Positions 55,076-64,000 of a DNA stretch of 64,000 bases are shown here, one piece after another. Position 1 is the first letter of the stretch. Each line of letters begins with the position of its first letter. The stretch lies in the NCBI RefSeq assembly GCF_963169125.1, contig NC_084799.1, positions 64,278,643 through 64,342,642 of the forward strand, written 5' to 3'. The notes under the pieces are model-generated. The model made no database searches. It was not told the origin of the DNA and worked only from the letters and a program-made list of their open reading frames with translations. The DNA is from Humulus lupulus (Eukaryota > Streptophyta > Magnoliopsida > Rosales > Cannabaceae). Both the position numbers and the translations under genes were made by a program.

Positions 55076-56540
55076 TGCGAGTGAGGACAAAGTACACTGG
55101 AAAGAATTGTCTTGGTTAGTAAGGCCAGTCGTCATTCCAGAAAGCAGCCATAGTGACGTGGGGCGTCACAACATAGCACCCGTGAGCCAAGGCTCAGCAA
55201 GAAAACTTAAACATGCTCATAAGCAGTTAATAATATATCATAGAATCATAATAAGCATGCCTAGTAGTAATAAACCTACTCATGCATGCATTCTATGAAA
55301 ATAATGACTACACTGTCACACAAGGGGTCGCTGCCCTAACTAGATGACTAATAAGTCATACCGGGGCCATGCCCTAGGAAAGGGACTAATAAGTCACCCC
55401 GGGGCCCATTTCCCTTCCTCTTTATTACCAGCCTTAGAGTTGGCCCAGAGTACTAGGCGCTTAATTTTCCTGGCCATTGGGTCGGACAAGCGTATAATGC
55501 TCTCTGGATTTGGCCTAACCATGTGGACCAGCGCTCAATGAGCTATTGCCGTCCTTGACTATAAGTCAATGCTTTCGACTAGCGCTACTTCCATCCTTGA
55601 CTTATAAGTCAATGCTTTTCTCAATCCGATAATGCAAACACGCATACATTATATAACAATAATGCAGATACAGAGCATTCAACATGCTTAATTAAACAAT
55701 CACACACATAATCAAAATCAAGCTCATTTAGAGGGGTCCAAAGCCTAATCAAATCTATATTTAACAATTTGGCCAAGCCCTAATAACATACATCACGTAT
55801 TGGCTGCAGTTTTCTTACCTTGGTCAAGCACAAGTTAAATATGGACGACACTCGAGCACAATCCTTTCCTGAGCCCTAGCTGTACCCCAGTCATAACCAT
55901 AATAAATGATATTCATTAATATCGAGTAATTGAAAGACTTCTAGACTGAGTCCTAGTCTCTGGGACCACAAATTCTACTAAATCAGGTAGTAGTTACCTT
56001 CCTGAGCCCTTAGGTTGGAGTTCCCGTCACTCAAAACCTAACTTGGCCATTTCTTCCTATGCGCGTCGTGGTACCCTCATACGAGTCGCGGCACGCCTCT
56101 AGTCAGAAAGCCTCTGGCTTAAATCCCAGGGACGCGCGCTGCGGCGTAGCCCTATAGGGTTGCAGTGCGCCTCCAGGATTCAGAAAACCTCTGGCCCTGG
56201 GTTCACGGGGGTCGCGGCGCCACAAGACAGGGTCGCAACGTGACCCTACGAACCCAGTTTTTTTAGCCTTTTTCCTTAGCCAATTCTAAAAAAATATCCA
56301 TCCCAAACGAACCCCAAAATCATAATTCAGTCCCGAGACATCATCAACACATTAACACATACAAAACCCAGCCCTAAACTCACTCAAAACCCCACCAAAA
56401 CTTAAAATCAAAACCTAGAGCCACAAAGCTCAAGAACACTTGAAAACCAAACATAAATGAATCAAAACAAACATTGATGCTTACCTCAATTGTGAAATTC
56501 AACCTTTTAGCTGCACTAAGACCAACTCTACACTCAAGCC

Positions 56541-57235
56541 TGTTGGAAATTGTGCCCTTAAAGAAATTGTAGTTGACAATGGTTTTAATGAAATGAATAA
56601 ATGAATTGCATTATTGTGTATATGTAGCATTTGTATTATATTATTGGTAATAATATTAAGTAAATATCACAAAATTCCCAAGTTCATCTATGTGGTCTCA
56701 ATCACATATTGGTATGGGAAGATCAAGATTGAGATAATGGATTTAAATAGTTCACAGTAAAATAAAGTTGTGGAATCTTTAGATTAATTACAACTAGTAT
56801 GGTCCACTAGTATTATAAATACATATGACCTAGATCTGTGTTACAAGTGTAGTAGGACGCTTTAGTAGAGATACTTTGCATACTGAGAGTATGTAGAACT
56901 GGACCAGATGTGATTTGATAATACTTATTTAAATACCGTTTAGTAGTATTATAAAACACATCAACTAATGATCATATGCAAACTAATCTTAATCCTGAAG
57001 CCACTATGAACTCCTATATATGTCATTTGATCCTTTGATTCATGTGTTACGGTTTGTCATAATGATCAGGCTAAGAATTATTGTTTTGGGGATTCAGTGA
57101 TGTACATGGCTGGGGACATAGCTTAACAGATATGGAATCTATACCTTCTTATAGATTGGATGATGGTTCCCTATTGGGTTGGCTTTTGGAACTGAAAAGG
57201 TTATTGACGTTAAATTCATAATCATATTATGAATT
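56541..57235 (+). repeat. Copia LTR fragment
   Basis: Starts TGTTGGAAATTGTGCCCTTA, a usual copia LTR opening (compare the minus-strand LTR start TGTTAGGAGTGTGCCCTA at 61363). Interrupted by the solo LTR at 57236 and resumed for about 30 bp at 59104-59134. Confidence 0.7.
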
Positions 57236-59098
57236 TGATAACTCTACAAAATAGAGTTATTTTACCACTTTTTATGTGCTACTTGTTGCTTAATTCTTGA
57301 GTTTTTAAGTAATTTATTAAGTTTTTGAGTAATTTTGAATTTATTAGGTTATTTTAATTTTATAGATTTTTATGTGTTTTTATAGTTATTTTGTTGTAAA
57401 TTGTTGTAGTTAATTAATTGAATTATTGTTGTTTAATTTGAGGTAAAAATGTGTTTTATTGAAACTAAATGTTAAATTAAATTGAGTTTTAATTAATATT
57501 TTCAATGAATTAATATGATTTATTTTATAAGTGAAAATATTTTATCATGACTTAATTTATATTTATTTTATAGGAATGATGTGGTTTTTTTTAGCTCTTG
57601 AAAGCAAGAAAAATGGTAGTTTGGAAAAGAAATAAAAGATAATGAAAAGTTGGCATTTATCTTCAATTGGGCCCAAGCCCAATTTCTCCTTCCCAACAAT
57701 CCTCTCCACCATCACATGCAGCCAATTGCCTCATGACCACGTTCAGCATATCACACCTCAACATCAATGAAGCTTCCCAGCATGACCAACAAATGCCAGT
57801 GCCCAGCATTCGGCCCAAGTCCCAGCCGCATGCCTCCAACACGCCTCAGCACCCACCTGCCATAAAGCAGCCCCAAACCTCTTTATTTTGCATTGAGCCC
57901 ATAAATATCAATGTTCCCTTGTCTCATTTTCTCCAAAAATACCACATTTTTACTCCACTTTCTACACTTTTTACCCCAAAACATAATTATTACACCCTAT
58001 AATTTATCCCTATTTGCCATATTATAATTAATTCAATTAATTTAATCAATTTAATTAATTTGAATTGATTATTTTAATACCACTTTTTGGCTATAAATAA
58101 GGGAGTTTGGTGTCCAATTTTAGAGGAGGTTACCATACCAAAAACTCTACACATTTCAAACATCTCTATTCTCTTCATCTTCTTCTTCTTTTTATTTTTT
58201 TTTTATGTATTTTTAGAGGAAAAATTTGGGGGTTTCTCCTCCAAATTTTCCTATTTATGTTTGTAATTTTTAGTTTGTAATTTCTACTCTAGTTATGTGC
58301 TTCTAATCTTTTTCATAAGATTATTAAGATCATGATGAAGCAACTTGTAACTAGGTAATATTTATGTTGTATGTTGATTTCCCTTGTAATACAACAAAGT
58401 TTATGGATTTTTCTTCTACATGTATTTCTTTCATCTTAAATATCTTGTATTTTAGATTGTTAGAACATATTTACACTTTGTTCTTCATTAGTACATAAAC
58501 ATAATATTCTTTGTGTAAGATGTGTCATTAAATTGTACACATCCATGCTTAGAACAAAAATATTATGTTTTTCCTTATAAATAATATTCATTGATTTATT
58601 TGTTATTTCATTAGATTGATTTACACTAAATGCTTTGAAATTATAATTTTGAAAAGTGAAGAAAAGTCCTATCTTTTTAGAAATAATTTGTGCTTAAAGT
58701 TATAATTTTTTTTGGAAAATGATAGTTTAAATTATTTTAACTATCACTAAAACTTGGGAATCAATATACTAATAAATATTATTAAACTTACATTTTGTGG
58801 ATTCTAGTATCTTAATAATCTTTTCTTTTAACACTTATTTTCAACTCATTATTGCTTTATTTTTATTCTCTTAAATAGCTTTATTTTTCAATCTTTTATT
58901 TTATGTTCATAATATTAAAACTCATCAATCTTTGGAGCTAGGTTAGAATTTATTAATTTTGGTTTAAAATAGTTTTCTTTTCAATTTTAGACAACTCCTT
59001 TGGGTTCGATCTCGTGCTTACACGAAAACTATTCTATAAATACGATTCGTGCGCTTGCGAGTATAAATATTTAAAACATACCCGTTTTGGGTCCATCA
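57236..59098 (+). mobile_element. Solo LTR with TSD GAATT
   Basis: TGATAACTCTACAAAATAG...GGGTCCATCA, 1,863 bp, flanked by GAATT at 57231-57235 and 59099-59103. TATA box at 58092-58099. Near its end it has GATTCGTGCGCTTGCGAG, shared with the inverted relative at 16495-17757. No internal region. An open frame at 57667-58002 inside it is low-complexity and not regarded as a gene. Confidence 0.92.
58092..58099 (+). promoter_or_regulatory. Solo LTR TATA box
   Basis: TATAAATA followed by AGGGAGTTTGG, about 860 bp from the LTR start. Confidence 0.6.
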
Positions 59099-59134
59099 GA
59101 ATTAACCTTCACTAGTAAAGTCAATGGTACACTA

Positions 59135-59515
59135 TGTAATGACCCAACTATTTCTAAGACCTTGAACCATTAAAAACTACTAGTCATAGCTACTACTTTT
59201 GGAGAAAGATACATAAGAAATAATATAACTTTATTGAAAACTCAAAATATTGTATTAAATACACGATAATATAAAATATGGCATGGGTACCCATTATTTA
59301 AAAGAAAAACATAAACTTTAATTCAATTGTTTAAAAACTAAATGCGGAACTGCAAAAGAGACATAATTCAAAAGACTAAAACAAACGCCATCCTCGATCG
59401 ACACACAGTCCACTCATTCCATTCATCCTCAACACACAAGCCAAGCTACCAAGAATCCTTCCGTCTTCCATATTCATTTTCCTGCATCACACTAAAAATA
59501 AAGGAATGAGCCTAA
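59135..59515 (-). repeat. Gypsy LTR fragment (gypsy3-type, 3' part)
   Basis: Plus reading TGTAATGACCCAACTATTTC is the reverse of the gypsy LTR end AGTCGGGTCATTACA. It runs to CCTAATG, where the copia element begins at 59516. The remainder should lie beyond the window, past that copia element. Confidence 0.8.
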
Positions 59516-61363
59516 TGTTGGTTTTTATTGATCAAATAAGAGATTATGCGCAGCGGAACAACAATCAAATTGTCAAATTAATCCCATAAGATTTCTAGAT
59601 CTACTTCTTCACACTCGTATATATATTGAATCAAGGACAAGAATAGAAAAAATATCTCAGGTCATTCCTTGCTGCTATCTTTTCGTATGGCTGAATTCTT
59701 GAGATCTCACACCAAGATCTTCCAAAATGTTCTCAGTCACACAAAGAACGAGTGTGGGCTCGCTATACAAATAATAGGCAATAACTATTTATCAGATGTT
59801 CTCAACACATGAGATCTGATAAAGTTTGGACCTAGGTTTTGTGAAGAACAATGACCTTTGTTTTTGTCACTGTTCTCTTTTCTCTGAGAGAATCCTAGAT
59901 ATTTTTCTATCCCTGAAAAATTACATTCTGTGAAAACTGATATCCAATATTTAATAATATCCAATATATTCAAATATTTGTTATTTTAAACAAATTCAAA
60001 ATAACTGATCAGTTATCAGATTTTTGTTTAAATTTAAATAACTAAAATTGTATAATCAAGAGACTAAGTCCATCTCTTATGCGTGTAGCACAGTGCCTGT
60101 GCACTGTGCCACACGTGTGCCACATGCCTTGTGCAGGCATGTAATTTTTCCCAATTTTTATTATTATTTAAATACCAAAAATCCCAAAAATAAATTAATT
60201 CAAAATTAATTATATTTTTGTTAAATCAAATAATTAATTAATTACACATAATTAAACAATAATTATGTTTGATACATAGAAAAATATTTTACTTATCAAA
60301 TAAGTCATTTTTGCCCATTTTTGTATTTGCCTTTGACAGTGATTGTTTGAGCCATTTTGGGGACCATGGACCTATAACATTAAGCTCCAATAAATTGAAA
60401 CTAAATAATTAAACTCTTTAATTATAATAGTTAATTTATTAATTCTGATATTACTCCACTATAAATTCAGAATTGCACTCTTTATGTTATATATATACTT
60501 TTACAGAAATCTTTTTCTTAAGTCGTCCATTGATATAACCATCTTACAATAGTTCAACCCTCTAATTAATTAGTTCATAAATCAGAATGGGAGAATTACC
60601 ATTTAACCTTTCTAATTTACTTCTTATTCCTTAAGTACCATTAATTCACTAGTGAATAATTAATCTATAATCTAATTATAGATTTGAGCTCAAAATCATT
60701 CAGTTCCAGAATTAACCCTTAAGGGAACTAATATACGATCCGTTAGGAAAGATTAGATTCTGTATTGTTGATACATGTTCCCAGCCATCCATGATATTAA
60801 ATCTCCAAAACAAAAGTCATTAGCCTCATTCTTTGAAGAGACCTTAACGAATGAATCAAAAGATTTAATAAACATGAACATGAGTTCATGAACACTCAGG
60901 ATTCTGGTTGATCTATAAATGATCATCAGTTATGATACGAATTACAAGTCTTTATTATTAAATGGTTTTTGGATAAAGACTCTAATTCATATCGATCCAT
61001 GTCATATATAATCATATTATATAAAACACCTTTACCGAGATGTCTTACCACATCAATAATCCGAATCTAGATTATTTGTATCATTATGATACTCAGTAAA
61101 TCGTACTTACAACTCCAATTAAAGAATTCCATAACTTTAATTTGTTGTTGTTGACTATTTTTATTCATTCATATGATCTTAATTCTCTCGTACTAATACA
61201 AGATCACATCCTCAATAATGAATATGGAATTTTTCTAATATTTACAAAATTATTCAAACAATAATTTAACAATCTAAATATGACAATAATAATAAACCAT
61301 TGTATTTATTTATTCATAGAAAAAACAAATGTCTTTACATGCTTTTAGGGCACACTCCTAACA
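59516..61363 (-). repeat. Copia 3' LTR
   Basis: On the minus strand starts TGTTAGGAGTGTGCCC and ends AAAACCAACA; 1,848 bp. Contains a cluster of hairpins at 60089-60142. Confidence 0.85.
60089..60142. repeat. Two hairpins flanking a CACGTG palindrome
   Basis: CACAGTGC-CTGT-GCACTGTG (60089-60108), ACACGTGT (60111-60118), ACATGCCT-TGTGC-AGGCATGT (60122-60142). All stems are perfect. Confidence 0.9.
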
Positions 61364-61377
61364 ATCTCCCACTTGTA
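61364..61377 (-). other. Copia polypurine tract
   Basis: Minus strand reads CAAGTGGGAGATTG next to the LTR start, the usual copia tract. Confidence 0.85.
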
Positions 61378-61401
61378 CTTAAAGCAAGTGAGGCATGTCT
61401 C

Positions 61402-62290
61402 TTAATCCCATATTACGTACATGACCCTCGAATTGCTTTGCTGAAAGCGTCTTCGTAAATGGTTCTGCAAGGTTGTGTTCTGATATGAGTTCAGAATGGA
61501 CACATCTCCTTTATGTACGATTTCTTTGAGTAACTGGTATTTGCACTCTATATGCTTTCCCCTCTTGTGGCTTCTTGGTTCTTTAGAATTGGCCACTGCT
61601 CTACTGTTGTCACAGTAAAGAACAAGTGATTTCTCCACTTCTTGAACAACTTTCAGATCGGAGTAGAACCTTTTGCGTCACAGAGCCTCCATAGCTGCTT
61701 CACAAGCCACTATATACTCAGCTTCCATGGTGGAGTCTGCAATGCTGGTTTGCTTAATGCTTTTCCAGACTAATGCTCCTCCTCCAAGAATAAACACTGA
61801 TTCAGAAGTCAATTTCTGACTATCTCTTTCTGATTGAAAATCAGAATCAATGTAACCAGTGGGGTTTAGGTCTCCACCTGAATATACTAGCATATAGTTT
61901 CTCTAGTATTTATAAGATACTTGAGAATATTCTTCACTGCAATCCAATGACTCAATCCAGGATTGGATTGATAATGGCTGATTATCCCTACTGCATAACA
62001 AATGTCAAGTCTTGTACACAGCATGGTGTACATCAGACTGCCTTCTGCTGAGGCATAGGGATACTATCTCATGTCTTCCTTTTCCTGAGATGTTTTGAGA
62101 CACTACTCTTTGGAAAGGAATACTCCATAATGGGTTGGCATATCACCCTTTTTGGAGTTTTGCTTATTAAAGCATTTTAGCACCTTATCAATATAGGTTG
62201 CTTGAGATAGTGCCTAAGTTTTGTTCTGTCTATCTCCAAGAATCTTAATGCCCAGAACATACTTGGCTTCTCCCAAATCTTATATTTGGA
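61402..62290 (-). pseudogene. Copia RT end and RNase H
   Basis: Minus-strand RNase H: G-Y-I-D-S-D-F-Q near 61855-61830 (first Asp), T-M-E-A-E-Y near 61725-61705 (Glu) and Y-C-D-N-S near 61620-61600 (second Asp), then H-K-R-G-K-H-I-E near 61575-61550. The chain then shifts frame and ends near 61402. Upstream (62290-61900) is the decayed end of RT, with stops. The RNase H catalytic residues are still present. Confidence 0.85.
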
Positions 62291-62303
62291 ATTGTTCAGC
62301 TAA

Positions 62304-62985
62304 CTAGTTCTTTACCCTTGATAATGATGTTACGTCATTTCCAATCAGTAATATATCATTAATGTAAAGAATGAGGAATACTGCTATACCATCTTTGATT
62401 TGTTTATTGACACAAGGATCATCAACATTTTGTTCAACAAGCAAATGTTTTTCTTGTGTTATCAAATCTAAGATTCCAAGATCTAGAAGCTTGTTTGAGT
62501 CCATGAATGGACCTAAGAAGCTTGCAAACCTTTTGCTCTTGATCTCTTAATTCAAACCCTTCTGGATGAGACATGTAAATGGTTTTGTCAAGGTAGCTAT
62601 TCAGAAAAGCTGCTTTGACATTCATTTGCCAGATCTCATAATCCATGCACGAAGCTATGGACAAGAGTATACAAATGGATTTTAGCATGGCTAATGGAGA
62701 AAAGGTTTCTTCATAGTCAACCCCTTTTTTCTGTGTGTAACCTTTGGCTACAGGCCTTGCTTTGAAAGTCTCTACTTTCCCATTCGCTCCTCTTTCCTTC
62801 TTGAATATCCACTTGCAACCAATGGATTTGATATTCTCAGGTGGATTTTCAAGAACCCAGACAGAATTGGAATACATCGATTCCATTTCTTGGTTCATGG
62901 CTTCTTGCCATTTTTCCTTGTCAGAATGATTCATTGCATCTTCCAATGTCAATGGATCGTCTTTGTTTGTGTCAAACACAAGCAT
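62304..62985 (-). pseudogene. Copia reverse transcriptase, YIND active site
   Basis: Starts near 62985 with the linker D-A-M-N-H-S-D-K-E-K-W-Q-E-A-M, then G-C-K-W-I-F-K, K-A-R-P-V-A-K-G-Y-T-Q, D-Y-E-E-T-F-S-P-L-A, V-K-A-A-F-L-N-S and S-I-H-G-L-K-Q-A-S-R-S-W, all standard copia RT blocks. A frameshift near 62450 leads to the active site at 62355-62366, which reads Y-I-N-D where Y-V-D-D is usual (AAT for GAT), so the enzyme would be dead. Confidence 0.9.
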
Positions 62986-63183
62986 TTGATCTTCGTGTTC
63001 ACAGTACGTGGGTTACTTACTAACCCTCCCACTACAATGAAGTTCTCTACTATTCTGACTAGAACTAGCAGTTTCCTCTTGCCGTTTTTCATTGGTTATT
63101 GCTAGTGACTTTGCGACTTTATTTGAGACCATCTCCTCTAGTAAAACCTTACTGCGAGGTTTGTGGTTATTAACATAGTCATA

Positions 63184-64000
63184 TTAAAGAAATGTTGCAT
63201 TTGTCAATACAAATGTTTTATTTTCATTTGGACTATAGAAAATTCCACCTCTAGTCTCTCTGGAATATCCCACAAACATACACACTTCAGAGCGCGTTTC
63301 CAACTTCCCGGTCTTTCCTTTTGAGCACGTATGCATGACACCCCCAAATTCTAAAATGGTGTAAACTAAGTTTACAACCATTCCATAATTCTATGGATGT
63401 CTTTTGGATAGACTTAGGTGGAACATCATTCAATATGCATGGAACACATTGAATCGTATAGCCCCAGTATGACAATGGTAATGATGAGAAACTCATCATT
63501 TATCTAACCATATCTAATAACGTTCTATTATGACTTTCTGAAACATCATTTTACTGTGTTGTTTCAGGTGTAGTGAGTTGGAATTGAATGCCATGCTCAC
63601 GTTGATGGTTCTTGAATTCACAATCCAAGTACTCTCTTCCTCGATCAGATCGAAGTGCTTTTTAGTGATTTACCTAATTGCTTTTCAGCCTCTGCTTGAA
63701 ATTCTTTGAAGTTTCCAAAAGTCTCAGATTTTCTTTGCATTAATTATAGGTAACCATATCTTGAATAATCGTCAATGAAAGTGATGAAATATTCACAACC
63801 TCCTCTTGCTTGTACATTAAGTTGATCGCTAAGATCCATGTGTACTAGCTGAAGTGGTCCTGTGGCTCTTGAACCTTTAATAGAGAAAGGTATCTTGGTC
63901 ATTTTGCCTTCTAAACAGGATTTATAAACAAGGAGAGATCCAATAAATGGTTCTCTTAAAGGACTATCCTTTACAAGCCTATTTATTCTGTCTAGACCAA
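63184..64000 (-). pseudogene. Copia integrase
   Basis: Minus-strand integrase entering from the window edge: P-F-S-I-K-G-S-R-A near 63890-63860, then H-M-D-L near 63840 (first D), F-I-D-D-Y-S-R near 63780-63755, and after shifts the P-P-K-S-I-Q-K-T...E-L-W segment near 63425-63390, W-G-C-H-A-Y-V near 63345-63320 and F-V-G-Y-S-R-E-T-R near 63275-63250. Stops and frameshifts throughout; the N-terminal zinc finger lies outside the window. The region 62986-63183 links to RT without clear motifs. Confidence 0.8.

Larger units (their letters stand above)
54357..55170 (+). mobile_element. Complete Cassandra TRIM retrotransposon
   Basis: 814 bp: LTR 54357-54728 (372 bp), tRNA-Met primer site 54732-54744, a 72-bp internal region ending in a G-rich tract, LTR 54801-55170 (370 bp), TSD ACATA at 54352-54356 and 55171-55175. 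Each LTR carries a 5S rRNA-like domain, the defining mark of Cassandra, a non-autonomous plant element with no coding capacity that must borrow enzymes from other LTR elements. The two LTRs are very similar, so the insertion is fairly young. Confidence 0.95.
53979..56540 (-). repeat. Gypsy LTR (minus) interrupting Tat B, holding Cassandra
   Basis: Plus reading starts TGTAACGCCTTGGATAGCC and is colinear with the gypsy2 LTRs (landmarks: CTGCACCACATAGCACCCGTGAG, and the TAAGTCA tandem units near 55322-55402). The right end with the LTR start is missing, because copia LTR sequence begins at 56541. Interrupted by Cassandra at 54357-55170. Confidence 0.8.
59516..64000 (-). mobile_element. Ty1/copia element, minus strand, cut by window end
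   Basis: 3' LTR 59516-61363, polypurine tract 61364-61377, then RNase H, RT and integrase up to the window edge. Left flank CCTAA (59511-59515) should reappear at the far end if this is a complete insertion. Confidence 0.9.

Noticed and set aside
57667..58002. Pro/Ser/Gln-rich open frame of 111 codons
   Set aside because: It lies wholly inside a solo LTR, is low-complexity and has no known motif.

Overview
The window looks like heterochromatic, transposon-saturated DNA from a flowering plant, probably a eudicot. It is AT-rich and I found no intact host gene. Every coding stretch I can recognise belongs to a plant LTR retrotransposon (Ty1/copia, Ty3/gypsy chromovirus, Ty3/gypsy Tat lineage, Cassandra TRIM) or to a DNA transposon (CACTA), apart from one Ulp1-protease-like remnant at the left edge. 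All reading frames are broken by stops and frameshifts. The species cannot be told from the sequence.

Layout. 1-338: Ulp1-like protease remnant. 541-1786: 3' part of a gypsy LTR. 1787-2451: minus-strand copia fragment (gag start, primer site, 5' LTR). 2452-4882: no recognisable feature. 4883-12998: Tat-lineage gypsy element A, plus strand, with gag, protease, RT, RNase H, integrase and an antisense extra ORF. 12999-13299: gypsy LTR fragment. 13302-14712: CACTA TNP2 transposase remnant. 14894-16494: LTR-like debris. 16495-17757: solo LTR. 17763-53978: Tat-lineage element B, minus strand, split by a 30-kb insertion. 53979-56540: gypsy LTR holding a complete Cassandra TRIM. 56541-59134: copia LTR holding a second solo LTR. 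59135-59515: gypsy LTR fragment. 59516-64000: minus-strand copia element running off the window.

The 30-kb block is a Russian-doll nest that can be resolved to the base through matching 5-bp target-site duplications (TSDs). A copia element (Cop-A, 20699-50814, TSD CAAGC) sits inside the antisense ORF of Tat B. Into Cop-A went a composite gypsy LTR pair (24014-30322, TSD TCCTA/CCCTA), which itself carries a solo LTR (24868-27234, TSD GTTAG). A minus-strand gypsy element (32847-49089, TSD AGTAT) also landed in the RNase H region of Cop-A. A full-length chromovirus with two LTRs, primer site, gag-pol and chromodomain-like end (36941-46782, TSD AGGAT) landed in the right LTR of that element.

The most unusual signal is a 1,930-bp block, 20826-22755, that is gap-free and almost identical (one difference seen) to 48589-50518. 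It begins in the middle of the Cop-A 5' LTR and carries the end of the nested gypsy LTR, the Cop-A RNase H tail and the start of the Cop-A 3' LTR. Outside the block the two Cop-A LTRs differ by roughly 7-9%. This fits a recent repair event in which the broken 5' LTR copied from the 3' LTR and ran on into flanking DNA before being closed by microhomology. A second theme is short perfect palindromes in LTR promoter regions, including a CGATATATCG motif shared by copia and gypsy LTRs.

All similarity, identity and family statements come from reading the sequence by eye; nothing was searched or aligned by program.
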